NCBI GenBank assembly: GCA_934193095.1
Contig: CAKPUX010000010.1
Span: forward strand, 1 to 43,227
Length of the DNA: 43,227 nt
Origin: an uncultured Dialister sp.
Lineage (GTDB): Bacteria; Bacillota; Negativicutes; Veillonellales; Dialisteraceae
Direction of reading: 5' to 3'
Below are positions 1 to 7,805 of this stretch, piece by piece. A program made the position numbers and the translations under genes. The notes under the pieces were generated by a model. The model was given only the letters and a program-made list of their open reading frames with translations. It had not been told where the DNA came from and ran no database searches. Positions within the stretch are counted from its first letter, which is position 1. Every line of letters begins with the position of its first letter.

Positions 1-188
1 GATAATATTGCTAAACCATATTTTACGGGTAAATCCACGATGCTGCAAATGTGAGGTCACTTCATATTATCTAATTTGCGCAGAGCTTTCATTCACAATC
101 CAGGGGCGGCACGCTCCAGGGCTAACCCTAATCCCTAGTCCCTAGTCACCAGTCCCTGGTCACTATTTTCCCCGAAAGGAGCTCCACC
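1..188. other. upstream region with possible tail of a preceding gene and repeat modules
   Basis: Frame 1 is open from the window edge to a TGA at 52-54, giving a tail that ends KSTMLQM. This could be the C terminus of an upstream gene, but it is too short to identify. From about 90 the region carries the family H block (CAATCCAGGGGCGGCACG, then GGCTAACCCTAA) followed by heptamer-like CCCTAGT/CACCAGT units that run to the miaA ribosome binding site. No clear promoter is visible. Confidence 0.4.
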
Positions 189-1112
189 ATGCCTAAAGAA
201 AAACTCATCACCATTCTTGGCCCGACGGCTTCAGGAAAGACGGCGCTCGGCGTGTACCTCGCAAAGGCGCTGGGTTCGGTCGTGATCTCCGGAGATGCCT
301 TTCAGGTGTACCGCCGCATGGATATCGGGACAGCGAAGGTGACGAAAGAAGAAGCAGAGGGCGTGCCCCATTTCCTCGTGGACTGCCTGGAGCCGACGGA
401 AAGCTACTCGGCCGCGGATTTTCAGGAAAAAGCGAAGGCTATCATCCATGAAGAAAATGAGAAGGGCCGTATCCCGATCGTCGTCGGCGGGACAGGGCTC
501 TACATCCAGTCGCTTCTGGAAGGCTACGAATTTCTTCCCAAGGTCGGGGGAAGGAGCCGCTGGGAGCATCTCCTTGCCGAAGAGGGGAAGGAAGCGCTCA
601 TCGAAGAGCTTCAAAAGCGGGGCGCAGACGTGCCGATCGACCCGCAGCGCATGGTGAGAAAGCTCGAGCTTCTCTCTTCCGGAAACAAGGATAGAGAGGC
701 GGGCAAAGCCCACACGCTCATCTATGACGGCCCGGTTTTGGGAATTGCTATGGACAGGGCGATATTATATGATAAAATAAATAAGCGGGTCCACCAGATG
801 ATGGAAGCAGGACTCTTAGAGGAAGTCAGGTCACTTTTGGAAACGGGTGTTCCGGAAGCTTGCCAGGCCATGAAGGGCATCGGCTATCGCGAGATGATCC
901 CTGTGGTTCGCGGTGAGCGCACGCTGGAAGAAGCTGAGGAGCTGATCCAGAAGAATACCCGTCACTTCGCCAAAAGACAGCTGACCTGGTACAGACGAAT
1001 GCCATATATTCACTGGGTGGAAAAAACACCATCAGACGGAGACATATGGTACAGGGAAATCTTAGCCTATGTCATTTCACAAGTTAGAGGAGAATCACAA
1101 GATGGAAGGTAA
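189..1112 (+). CDS. miaA: tRNA dimethylallyltransferase MiaA
   Basis: This enzyme transfers the dimethylallyl group to N6 of A37 in tRNAs that read UNN codons, in the cytoplasm. The 307-residue product has the family's usual length. A P-loop GPTASGKT lies at residues 11-18, followed by the catalytic-Asp region around D36 (SGDAFQVY), the MDIGTAK segment at 44-50 and the GGTGLY motif near residue 100. The later GIGYREM and TRHFAKRQLTWYRR motifs are also typical. The ATG at 189 follows AAAGGAG at 175-181. The gene overlaps the start of hfq by 11 bases, so the two are probably co-transcribed and translationally coupled, an arrangement widespread in bacteria. Confidence 0.97.
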   Translation: MPKEKLITILGPTASGKTALGVYLAKALGSVVISGDAFQVYRRMDIGTAKVTKEEAEGVPHFLVDCLEPTESYSAADFQEKAKAIIHEENEKGRIPIVVGGTGLYIQSLLEGYEFLPKVGGRSRWEHLLAEEGKEALIEELQKRGADVPIDPQRMVRKLELLSSGNKDREAGKAHTLIYDGPVLGIAMDRAILYDKINKRVHQMMEAGLLEEVRSLLETGVPEACQAMKGIGYREMIPVVRGERTLEEAEELIQKNTRHFAKRQLTWYRRMPYIHWVEKTPSDGDIWYREILAYVISQVRGESQDGR

Positions 1113-1302
1113 AATGAATCTGCAGGACACATTTTTGAATGAAGCAAGAAAGGAAAACGTGCCGGTCAGCATCTTCCTGATGAATGGTGTCCAGCTCAAG
1201 GGCAAAGTGAAGTCCTTCGACAGCTTTACCGTACTTTTGGTCAGCGAGAACCGCTCCCAGCTGATCTACAAGCACGCTATATCTACAATTCAGAGGATTT
1301 AA
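1102..1302 (+). CDS. hfq: RNA chaperone Hfq
   Basis: Hfq is the hexameric Sm-like protein that binds small RNAs and A/U-rich mRNA and promotes their pairing. The 66-residue product shows the Sm1 region (IFLMNGVQLKGKV, residues 24-36) and the Sm2 signature YKHA at 56-59. Q8 and D9 of the proximal RNA-binding face are also present. I chose the ATG at 1102 because AGAGGAGAA lies just upstream (1086-1094). A longer reading from 1069 would add eleven residues not found in Hfq. The short C terminus, ending three residues after the Sm fold, is typical of Firmicute Hfq and lacks the long tail of enterobacterial Hfq. The start lies inside the end of miaA. Confidence 0.97.
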   Translation: MEGKMNLQDTFLNEARKENVPVSIFLMNGVQLKGKVKSFDSFTVLLVSENRSQLIYKHAISTIQRI

Positions 1303-1311
1303 ACGATAACA

Positions 1312-2544
1312 ATGGATACAAAACTGAAACAGATCAAAAACGAGGCGCTCGAACTTTGTGCGCCTGTTTTTCATGAGATGGAAGAAATTTCCCTCTACAA
1401 CACGCAGAAGGTACTCGAGGCTTTCCGTAAGCATCACCTCTCTGCCTATCATTTCGCACCGTCCTACGGCTATGGCTATGATGATCCCGGCCGCGGCAAG
1501 CTCGAGGAGATCTGGTGCGACGTTTTCAAATGCGAGGCCGCTCTCGTCCGCCCGCAGTTCGTCTCCGGCACCCATGCCTTAGGCACCGTCCTTCTCGCCC
1601 TCCTCGAACCGGGCGATACCATGCTCTCCGCCGTCGGCACGCTCTATGACACCATGCAGAGCGTCATAGGCATTTCCGGCAACGCTCCGGGAAATCTGAA
1701 GTCCCGTGGCGTCCACTACAAGGAAGTGCCGCTCAAAGGCGACACCTATGATCTGGAAGGCATCGCAGCCATGGTCGATGAACACACCAAACTCGTAGAG
1801 ATCCAGCGTTCACGCGGTTACAGCCTCAGAAACTCCCTCTTCCCGGAAGACATCAAGAAGATCATTGACGTCGTCAAAGCAAAGAACCCGAAGACCATTT
1901 GCTTCGTGGATAACTGCTACGGCGAATTTACAAACAAAGAGGAACCGATCGAGCTTGGTGCAGACATCACCGCCGGCTCTCTCATCAAGAATGCCGGCGG
2001 CGGATTCGCACCGACCGGTGCCTACATCTGCGGCAGAAAAGACCTCGTCGAGCGCTGCGCGCACCAGCTCACTGTCCCCGGCCTTGGGGACGAGATGGGC
2101 TCCTACGCAGCTTCCTATCGTCCTTTCTTTGAAGGGCTATTCCTTGCGCCGCACATGACCCGTCAGGCCGTGATGGCGGCAGAATTCTGCGCCGCCGTCT
2201 TCCAGAAGCTCGGCTTTGCCGTGACGCCGGAGCCGGGACATCTCCGCACGGATCTCATCACGACGGTCGCTTTGAACAGTGAAGAAAACATGTGCCGATT
2301 CGCCGAAGCCATCCAGAGCTGGTCGCCTGTCGACTCCGATGCGACCCCGGTGCCAGGCCCGATGCCCGGCTACGTCGATCCCATCCTGATGGCAGCCGGT
2401 ACCTTCGTACAGGGTTCCACGATCGAAATGTCTGCTGACGGTCCGGTACGTCCGCCCTACATCATGTACTTCCAGGGCGCACTTACTTTCGAACATGCCG
2501 TCCTCGCCGTCATGGGCGCTGCAGAGAAGATCATGGGGAAATAG
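1312..2544 (+). CDS. PLP-dependent YnbB / aluminium-resistance family protein (methionine gamma-lyase fold)
   Basis: The 410-residue product matches the family often labelled aluminium resistance protein or YnbB, a fold-type I PLP enzyme of the Cys/Met metabolism superfamily. The PLP lysine is predicted at K226 in SLIKNAGGG, and the pyridine-contacting aspartate at D200 in FVDNCYGEF. The N terminus (SLYNTQKVLEAFRKHHLS...YGYDDPGR) is characteristic. The substrate is not established; a C-S lyase activity has only been proposed for the family. It follows hfq by nine bases. Its likely ribosome binding site, AGAGGA at 1292-1297, lies inside hfq, so miaA, hfq and this gene form one unit ending at the terminator at 2627-2661. 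The miaA-hfq-ynbB order recurs in Firmicutes. Confidence 0.9.
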   Translation: MDTKLKQIKNEALELCAPVFHEMEEISLYNTQKVLEAFRKHHLSAYHFAPSYGYGYDDPGRGKLEEIWCDVFKCEAALVRPQFVSGTHALGTVLLALLEPGDTMLSAVGTLYDTMQSVIGISGNAPGNLKSRGVHYKEVPLKGDTYDLEGIAAMVDEHTKLVEIQRSRGYSLRNSLFPEDIKKIIDVVKAKNPKTICFVDNCYGEFTNKEEPIELGADITAGSLIKNAGGGFAPTGAYICGRKDLVERCAHQLTVPGLGDEMGSYAASYRPFFEGLFLAPHMTRQAVMAAEFCAAVFQKLGFAVTPEPGHLRTDLITTVALNSEENMCRFAEAIQSWSPVDSDATPVPGPMPGYVDPILMAAGTFVQGSTIEMSADGPVRPPYIMYFQGALTFEHAVLAVMGAAEKIMGK

Positions 2545-2626
2545 TGACTAGTGACTGGTGACTAGTAGCTAGGGATTAGGACGATACGGGATGACCGTAG
2601 CCGCCATACATCTTTCATAACATAAC

Positions 2627-2661
2627 AAAAGCGCGCTTCCGGTGATTCGGGGCGCGCTTTT
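2627..2661 (+). terminator. intrinsic terminator of the miaA-hfq-ynbB unit
   Basis: The arms AAAAGCGCGC and GCGCGCTTTT flank a 15-nt loop, and the right arm ends in a T run. It lies 83 bases after the last stop codon. The symmetric A and T tracts could also let it work on the opposite strand. Confidence 0.8.
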
Positions 2662-2799
2662 TGGCTGTGAATGATTTTCCCTTTCCATCGGGACGGGGAA
2701 CCGCGCCAGCGGCGCTTGGGCGCTTATGTGAGAGTCACTATGTTTGCAGATGGATTTCCTGTTTGGCTCAGCCGTCTTTCATACCGCAGGTACCCTATC

Positions 2800-2935
2800 C
2801 GCCCCTTCGGGGCACCTTCCCCTTGAGGGGAAGGCTGAATCGATGCGCGAAGGCGCCACATTCATTTCTTATTCGAGCAGTGCTTTCACCCACAATCAAA
2901 GGACGACACGTCCCACCGGTTAACCCAAATCCCTG
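2800..2935. repeat. intergenic repeat cluster (family E hairpins and family H block)
   Basis: Two adjacent hairpins occur here: GCCCC-TTC-GGGGC at 2801-2813 and CCTTCCCCTTGAGGGGAAGG at 2815-2834. The same pair recurs at 8152-8186 and, in reverse order, at 12649-12680. The family H block (CACAATCAAAGGACG, then GGTTAACCC) follows at 2891-2930. Together with heptamers at 2545-2580 and the terminator, this fills the 487-base gap between the YnbB gene and the pyridoxal kinase gene. I see no coding sequence in it. Confidence 0.75.
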
Positions 2936-2977
2936 CTCATCCCTCACCACTAAGCCCTGCCCATCGCACACCTTTTA

Positions 2978-2986
2978 TGTTACAAT
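2978..2986 (+). promoter_or_regulatory. extended -10 promoter of the pyridoxal kinase gene
   Basis: TGTTACAAT matches the extended -10 pattern TGnTAnnaT and lies about 45 bases before the chosen start. I see no good -35 box, which is usual for extended -10 promoters. Confidence 0.5.
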
Positions 2987-3031
2987 GGAATGCAAATCAC
3001 ACCCGCAATGGCGGAGAAAAGAGGGACGCAA

Positions 3032-3850
3032 ATGGGAAAACAAATTCTTCTTGTCAATGATCTTCCAGGCTACGGCAAAGTGGCGCTGGCGGCGATGATG
3101 CCGGTCCTGGCGCACATGGGTCACATCACCTACAATCTGCCGACGGCACTGGTATCGAATACACTGGACTACGGGAAATTTGAAATTCAGGACACCACGC
3201 ACTTCATGAGGAACACACTCAAGGTCTGGCAGGAGCTCGGCTTTACCTTTGATGCGATCTCCACGGGCTTCATCGTCTCCCATGAGCAGGCGGATCTGAT
3301 TTCCTCCTACTGCTGCGAGAAGAGAAAAACAGGGACGAAGATCTTCGTCGATCCCATCATGGGTGACGAGGGGCATCTCTACAACGGCCTTACCGAAGAC
3401 ACCGTGAAGGAAATGCGGGAGCTTGCGAGAAATGCGGATTACATGGTGCCGAACTATACGGAAGCCGCCCTCATCGCAGGCGCGGCGTACAAGGCAGAAG
3501 GCCTCACGTGGGAAGAGTCGAAAGCACTCTTGAACAAGCTCCATGCCATGAGCCAAGGCTCGGTCATCATCACCAGCGCGAAGGTCGATGGAGAAGACGC
3601 TGTCGCGGGCTATGATGCCGCGTGCGACGAATATTTCCTCCGTACCTTCACCATGGTGCCGATCCGCTTCCCGGGGACGGGCGATATTTTCTCCTCCATC
3701 TTCATGGGAGAGATCCTGAATGGCGAGCCGCTCATCCGCTCCGTCGAGAAAGCGATGGGCGTGGTGAAGCTCCTCATCATGAAGAACAAGGACAGCCAGG
3801 ACACCTTCAAAGGGATCGCCATTGAAAATTCGCTGGAGGTGCTTGACTGA
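3032..3850 (+). CDS. pyridoxal kinase-like protein (PdxY/PdxK, ribokinase superfamily)
   Basis: The 272-residue product belongs to the PfkB/ribokinase superfamily and most resembles PdxY-type pyridoxal kinases, which phosphorylate B6 vitamers for PLP salvage. Visible features are the N-terminal strand and substrate loop (NDLPGYGKVAL, 9-19), DPIMGD at 107-112 for phosphate and Mg binding, PNYTEA at 140-145, and the anion hole/catalytic base in GTGD at 215-218. I prefer the ATG at 3032 because GAGGGA (3021-3026) sits upstream and the conserved fold begins right after it; an in-frame start at 2990 would add 14 unrelated residues. The next gene starts on the last base of this stop codon, so the pair is translationally coupled. 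Confidence 0.85.
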   Translation: MGKQILLVNDLPGYGKVALAAMMPVLAHMGHITYNLPTALVSNTLDYGKFEIQDTTHFMRNTLKVWQELGFTFDAISTGFIVSHEQADLISSYCCEKRKTGTKIFVDPIMGDEGHLYNGLTEDTVKEMRELARNADYMVPNYTEAALIAGAAYKAEGLTWEESKALLNKLHAMSQGSVIITSAKVDGEDAVAGYDAACDEYFLRTFTMVPIRFPGTGDIFSSIFMGEILNGEPLIRSVEKAMGVVKLLIMKNKDSQDTFKGIAIENSLEVLD

Positions 3851-4122
3851 TGCCAAGAAGACCGAAGATCCGCATCACACTCATCGATCGCAAAGGCCCC
3901 TGTCCCTGTCACCGCGGTCACCGCGTGGGGGACTCGTGGGATTTCGACAAGGACAGAGGAAATCTCTGCCCCATGGCGATGCACGTCGCCTTCCCCTATG
4001 TAGATATCCTTCGCTATGGCGGCGAGATCCCCCAGCGTGGCGCGGAGAAGGGCACGGCCCTCTTCTGCTGCCCGGATGTCGATACGATCAATGTGTTTAA
4101 GATAGAGAAATTGAGTGACTAG
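3850..4122 (+). CDS. TIGR04076 family small cysteine-rich protein
   Basis: The 90-residue protein has the TIGR04076 layout: a short IRITLIDRKG strand, CPCHRGHRVGD (residues 18-28), LCPMAMHVAFP (39-49), a GGEIP turn and CCPD near 73-76. The spaced cysteines and histidines suggest metal or redox chemistry, but I know of no established function. The ATG overlaps the upstream TGA by one base (TGATG), so it is almost certainly co-expressed with the pyridoxal kinase gene. The functional link is unexplained. The family is mostly found in anaerobes. Confidence 0.8.
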   Translation: MPRRPKIRITLIDRKGPCPCHRGHRVGDSWDFDKDRGNLCPMAMHVAFPYVDILRYGGEIPQRGAEKGTALFCCPDVDTINVFKIEKLSD

Positions 4123-4167
4123 CGACTAGGAGACAAAGAGACCAGGAGACATTAGACTCTTCCGTAT

Positions 4168-4373
4168 CGTCATTTCGAGCGAAGCGAGAAATCTTCCTTG
4201 CAGACCGATCAACGAAGGATGTTTGAAAGTAGAAATACGTAGCACCGAGGCATCGTTTCCGTATGAGTGCCTATGTGATACTGACCGCAGTGCAAGGGAA
4301 ACGCTGATTAAATCTGACAACGATTTAATCAGTGTTTCCCTAGAAAGATCCCTCGGCTACGCTCGGGATGACG
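4168..4373 (+). repeat. family A repeat (CGTCATTTCGAGCG ends) interrupted by a family B mini-element
   Basis: Inverted ends CGTCATTTCGAGCG...GAGAAATCT on the left and AGATCCCTCGG...CGGGATGACG on the right bound this element. It is 206 bases long because a 45-base family B unit sits at 4296-4340. Without it the interior matches the copy at 8360-8518 closely (GTGCCTATGTGATACTGACC, then GCAGTGCAA). With flanking heptamers, a family D hairpin near 4470-4500 and GAACCC units, repeats fill the whole 502-base gap before DAHP synthase. I see no gene there. Confidence 0.85.
4296..4340. mobile_element. family B mini-element (45-bp perfect-ended hairpin)
   Basis: GGGAAACGCTGATTAAATC and GATTTAATCAGTGTTTCCC are near-perfect inverted arms around an 8-base centre. 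It interrupts a family A repeat; the corresponding uninterrupted sequence GTGCAAGAAAGATCCC is seen at 8483-8498. It looks like the two ends of the 165-bp family B element joined together. Confidence 0.75.
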
Positions 4374-4624
4374 ATACGGGAAAGGGATACTCTTAAAAGC
4401 TTGAAAGCAGGGATTAGGAGTGACTAGTGACTAAAATTTCACTTTCGGACATCGCCCTATTTATACTCCGCGGCGTTTCTGATTTTTACGCGCTGCACCT
4501 TCCCCCTTTGAACCCTTTGAATCCATAGAACCCGCTGAACCCATTTCGCAAACAATCAAAGGGGGGCACGCCCCGGGCTAACCCTGAATCCCGAACCCGA
4601 TTTCCACCCAAAGGAGCCAACCCT

Positions 4625-5659
4625 ATGAAAGAACAGATGAGATTCGTCCGCAAATTGCCGGAACCGATCGAAGTGCAGCAGGAGATCCCGCTGCGCGCAC
4701 CATACAGAAAGCTGAAAGCAGAAAGAGACCAAGCCATCGAGGACATTATGACAGGGAAAGATGACCGACTTCTTCTCATCATCGGCCCCTGCTCGGCAGA
4801 CAATGAGCCTGCCGTCCTCGACTACTGCACGCGCCTTGCGAAAGTCGCTGACGAAGTGAAGGACAAGCTCTTCATCGTGCCCAGAGTCTACACGAATAAG
4901 CCGAGAACCATCGGCAAAGGCTATAAAGGCATGCTCCACCAGCCGGATCCCGAAGGCAATGAAAACATGATGGAAGGCATCAAGGCGATCCGCCGCATGC
5001 ACGTCCACGTCATCGAAGAGACCGGCTTCACCTGCGCTGAAGAGATACTCTATCCGGAAAACCACCGCTACCTTTCTGATCTCCTCTCCTACGGCGCGAT
5101 CGGCGCGCGTTCCGTCGAGGACCAGCTCCACCGCATGATCGCAAGCGGCGCCGGTATCCCTGTCGGTATGAAGAACCCGACCTCCGGCGACCTCTCCGTC
5201 ATGATGAACTCCATCGAAGCCGCGCAGAATGAGCAAGACTTCCTCTTCCACGGCTGGGAAGTCCACACCACAGGAAATCCGCTCGCCCATGCCATCCTCC
5301 GCGGCTACGTGAATCACTTCGGCACCAGCATGCCGAACTACCACTACGAGAACCTGAAGAAGGTCCTCGACCTGTACGGCGAAAGAACGCTCGCCAACCC
5401 TGCCATCGTCGTCGACTGCAACCATAACAATTCCGGCAAGAAATACATGGAGCAGATCCGCATCGCCAAAGACGTCATGGCCAGCCGCCGCTACTCCTCC
5501 GACGTTGCCCGCATCGTGAAAGGCCTCATGATCGAGAGCTACCTCGAAGATGGCAGTCAGAAGATCGGGGAAGGCATCTATGGCAAGTCCATCACCGACC
5601 CCTGCCTCGGCTGGGAAAAGAGCCGCGCCCTTATCCTAGAGCTCGCAGAGCTGGTATAA
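4625..5659 (+). CDS. 3-deoxy-7-phosphoheptulonate synthase (DAHP synthase, AroG/AroF type)
   Basis: It catalyses condensation of phosphoenolpyruvate and erythrose 4-phosphate, the first step of the shikimate pathway. The 344-residue product is the class I alpha type of E. coli AroF/G/H. Likely metal ligands are C56 (IGPCS, 53-57), the histidine of DCNHNNSGK, the glutamate of MIESYLEDG and the aspartate of SITDPCLGW. Substrate-binding RVYTNKPRT is at 87-95, and GARSVEDQ corresponds to GARTTESQ of AroG. The N-terminal extension that forms the feedback site in AroG is present, so amino acid feedback is possible but the effector cannot be read. The ATG at 4625 follows AAAGGAG at 4610-4616. The gene stands alone between repeat-filled gaps. 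Confidence 0.95.
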   Translation: MKEQMRFVRKLPEPIEVQQEIPLRAPYRKLKAERDQAIEDIMTGKDDRLLLIIGPCSADNEPAVLDYCTRLAKVADEVKDKLFIVPRVYTNKPRTIGKGYKGMLHQPDPEGNENMMEGIKAIRRMHVHVIEETGFTCAEEILYPENHRYLSDLLSYGAIGARSVEDQLHRMIASGAGIPVGMKNPTSGDLSVMMNSIEAAQNEQDFLFHGWEVHTTGNPLAHAILRGYVNHFGTSMPNYHYENLKKVLDLYGERTLANPAIVVDCNHNNSGKKYMEQIRIAKDVMASRRYSSDVARIVKGLMIESYLEDGSQKIGEGIYGKSITDPCLGWEKSRALILELAELV

Positions 5660-5739
5660 GGATACAGGCTCGGCGGAACTTGCCCGAAGGAACGATCTTG
5701 CGTGTTTGAAACGAGTACTTTTGATAGGCACAGAAGATC

Positions 5740-5775
5740 AAAAAGAGCATCGCCCGATGGCAGTGCTCTTTTTTT
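5740..5775 (+). terminator. intrinsic terminator after DAHP synthase
   Basis: AAAAAGAGCA pairs with TGCTCTTTTT around a 14-base loop, and the right arm merges into a run of seven Ts. Confidence 0.8.
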
Positions 5776-6100
5776 ATTTCTGATAAGCAGCAGAATAACT
5801 TGCTTCGGCCAATGGCGACAGACAAAGCCCTTCCTCGTGAGAAAGGAAGCGATGCGAGAATACCGCTTTCCCATACCGTCATTTCGAGCGCAAGCGAGAA
5901 ATCTTTTTCGTTTGCGGTCAAGAAGAAACGGGAGAGCATCGGAAAATGGGAAACACGGTACTCCATACGCTCTTGGCTCACGGCGTTTCATTCGCGAAGG
6001 AAACAGCGAGCGGTCAACGAAAAGCTCTCTCGGCGGCGTCTATGAGGAGAGGCTTTTTGTGATAGCGATGTTCTTTTCTATTTCCAATTTTCAAGATCCG
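5776..6100. repeat. intergenic stretch with partial family A repeats
   Basis: One end of a family A element (CGTCATTTCGAGCGCAAGCG) begins at 5877. The opposite end is not clearly present, so this is a truncated or diverged copy. Open frames in this stretch (5578-6103, both strands) follow the repeat and show no protein family, so I do not call genes here. Confidence 0.55.
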
Positions 6101-6109
6101 TAGTATAAT
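6081..6109 (+). promoter_or_regulatory. promoter of the lactate/malate dehydrogenase gene
   Basis: TTTCCA (6081-6086) and a perfect TATAAT (6104-6109) are separated by 17 bases. Transcription would begin near 6116 and leave an untranslated leader of about 90 bases. Confidence 0.6.
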
Positions 6110-6203
6110 ATGCATACGTCATCTCATAAGCACATGATAGAATGACATATAGGAATAATTCTATATCAATGCCAGAAAATGAAGCAAAGGAGTGTAGAAG
6201 AAT

Positions 6204-7157
6204 ATGGCAATCAAGACAAGAAAAGTAGGAATCATCGGTGCCGGCAATGTCGGCTCTCATCTGGGACTGCAGCTCGCGGTACAGGGGCTCGCGGATGAAG
6301 TCGTTTTCTACGACGTGAACAATGACAAGGCGATGGGCGAATCCCTCGACCTGATGGATGCGGTCAGCTACCAGCCGCATCATTTCGAAGCGTATGCAGG
6401 TACGATCGATGACATGAAGGATGCAGACATCATGATCAATGCATCCGGCAAGCCTCGTCTGCCGGGACAGACCCGCCTTGATATGATGGATGGCGGCATC
6501 GCTACGACGAAGGAATTCCTGCCGCTCATCGAAAAGTCCGGCTTTGACGGGATCATCATCTCGATCTCCAATCCATGCGATATCATCGCAGAATATATCC
6601 AGTACAAGCTGGACTATCCGAAGAATAAGATCATCGGCTCCGGCACGGCACTTGACTCCGCTCGTCTGCAGTACCAGCTGTCTGACCAGCTGAAGATCAA
6701 CCGCCGCTCGCTCACCGCGTACCTCTTGGGTGAACACGGGGACTCCAGCATGATCCCGTGGAGCCATGTCACGGTCGCCGGCAAGAAGCTGGATGAACTG
6801 CTCGCTGAAAAGCCGGAGCTTTACAAGATGGATCCGAAGGATGTCATCCTGGAAAAGGTACACCGTGAAGGCTATGTGGAAAATACGACCAAGGGCTGCA
6901 CGGAATTCGGTGTCACGTCCGCAACGGCAGAACTGGTCCGCGCGATCTACCACAATGAACACAAGGTGCTGCCGGTCTCTGTATACCTCGATGGCCCGTA
7001 CGGCATCAAAGACAGCTTCGCTTCTGTACCAGTCAAGATCGGCAAGGATGGCGTAGAAGACATCATCGAGCTCCATCTGACGGATGAAGAAAATGCGGAA
7101 CTCCAGGCTTCTATCAAAGTCCTGAAGGAACATTTCGAAAGAGCGCTGACGCTGTAA
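6204..7157 (+). CDS. L-lactate/malate dehydrogenase family protein
   Basis: This NAD-dependent 2-hydroxyacid dehydrogenase has 317 residues. The Rossmann glycines are G12-x-G14-x-x-G17, and D37 at the end of strand 2 favours NAD. The catalytic histidine is H178 (GEHGD) with D151 and R154 (GTALDSAR), and R91 is the loop arginine. The residue that sets substrate choice (position 102 in classical numbering) is R85 in PRLPGQTR. Arg there is the malate dehydrogenase state, while Gln is the lactate dehydrogenase state. The rest (GSGTALDSAR, GEHGDSS, a threonine at position 246) looks like lactate dehydrogenase, so the true substrate, oxaloacetate or pyruvate, is uncertain. A transcript of its own runs from the promoter at 6081 to the terminator at 7165. 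An AAAGGAG box at 6187-6193 precedes the ATG. Confidence 0.88.
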   Translation: MAIKTRKVGIIGAGNVGSHLGLQLAVQGLADEVVFYDVNNDKAMGESLDLMDAVSYQPHHFEAYAGTIDDMKDADIMINASGKPRLPGQTRLDMMDGGIATTKEFLPLIEKSGFDGIIISISNPCDIIAEYIQYKLDYPKNKIIGSGTALDSARLQYQLSDQLKINRRSLTAYLLGEHGDSSMIPWSHVTVAGKKLDELLAEKPELYKMDPKDVILEKVHREGYVENTTKGCTEFGVTSATAELVRAIYHNEHKVLPVSVYLDGPYGIKDSFASVPVKIGKDGVEDIIELHLTDEENAELQASIKVLKEHFERALTL

Positions 7158-7164
7158 GAGCATG

Positions 7165-7197
7165 AAAAGGACGTGTGAGAGATCGCATGTCCTTTTT
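7165..7197 (+). terminator. intrinsic terminator after the dehydrogenase gene
   Basis: AAAAGGAC and GTCCTTTT form the stem, with one mismatch further up, followed by TTT. It begins eight bases after the stop codon. Confidence 0.8.
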
Positions 7198-7306
7198 TAT
7201 AGGAAGGCGCAGTTTCTAGGAAAGGGATTTTGCCGTATATCCGCACTATGCGCTGCATCCCAGAGCCTGCAGGAACCGTTTCTCTAAATTTTCTTTCCAA
7301 ACGACC

Positions 7307-7335
7307 TTGCTATCACTCGTCCTTTATGATAAAAT
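7307..7335 (+). promoter_or_regulatory. promoter of rpsT
   Basis: TTGCTA (7307-7312) and TAAAAT (7330-7335) are spaced by 17 bases and lie 38 bases before the TTG start. Confidence 0.65.
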
Positions 7336-7372
7336 ACTTTGGTATGAATAATGCAGACGGGAGGTGAAACCA

Positions 7373-7720
7373 TTGCCACAGATTAAATCCAATTTGAAAA
7401 GCATGAGACAGGACGCTGCTAAGAAAGCTGCTAACGCTGCTGTTAAATCCCAGATTCACGGCGCTATCAAGAAGGCTGTCGCTGCTGCTAACTCTGAAAA
7501 TAAAGACGAAGCTTTTCGTGCTGCTGTAAGCATCATTGACAGCGCTGCTAAAAAAGGCGTGATCCACAAGAATGCTGCTGCTCGTAAAAAATCCCGTCTG
7601 AACGCAAACGTAAATGCTGCTATCGCTGCTGAAAAAGCTGCAGAAGCTAAAGAAGCTGCTGCTGAAGCTAGAGAAGAAGCAAAAGAAGCTTACAAGGAAA
7701 AGATGGAAGAAAAGGCTTAA
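7373..7720 (+). CDS. rpsT: 30S ribosomal protein S20, with a TTG start and extended C terminus
   Basis: S20 binds 16S rRNA early in small-subunit assembly. The protein starts MPQIKSNLKS, matching the family's MPNIKSA start, which fixes initiation at the TTG at 7373 rather than the GTG at 7364; GGGAGG lies at 7359-7364. The signature KGVIHKNAAARKKSRL spans residues 61-76. At 115 residues it is about 25 longer than usual. The extra tail (about 86-115) is almost only Ala, Glu and Lys and should form a single helix. Codon use differs from neighbouring genes (many GCT codons), as expected for a highly expressed ribosomal gene. The rare start may matter for autoregulation, as rpsT of E. coli also uses a weak start (UUG). 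Confidence 0.93.
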   Translation: MPQIKSNLKSMRQDAAKKAANAAVKSQIHGAIKKAVAAANSENKDEAFRAAVSIIDSAAKKGVIHKNAAARKKSRLNANVNAAIAAEKAAEAKEAAAEAREEAKEAYKEKMEEKA

Positions 7721-7733
7721 TTTTCCGAGAGAG

Positions 7734-7766
7734 AAATCCCATGGTCTTAGGACTGTGGGATTTTTT
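7734..7766 (+). terminator. intrinsic terminator after rpsT
   Basis: AAATCCCA (7734-7741) pairs with TGGGATTT (7756-7763), followed by TTT. Confidence 0.8.
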
Positions 7767-7805
7767 ATTTTGGGTTCTAGGTTTGGGCCGACTTCCCCGC
7801 TAGGG

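Noticed and set aside
2661..3098. A 145-codon frame in the intergenic repeats
   Set aside because: It runs through family E hairpins and the H block and overlaps the promoter and start of the pyridoxal kinase gene.
2975..3856. Long antisense frame over the pyridoxal kinase gene
   Set aside because: It tracks the sense gene exactly and its product is a His/Arg-rich shadow with no family match.
5578..6103. Several open frames on both strands between DAHP synthase and the dehydrogenase
   Set aside because: They are translations of a terminator and family A repeat sequence; the same peptide pieces recur at other repeat copies.
6078..7163. A 361-codon antisense frame over the dehydrogenase gene
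   Set aside because: The sense gene is a clear enzyme with promoter and terminator; the antisense product shows no motif.
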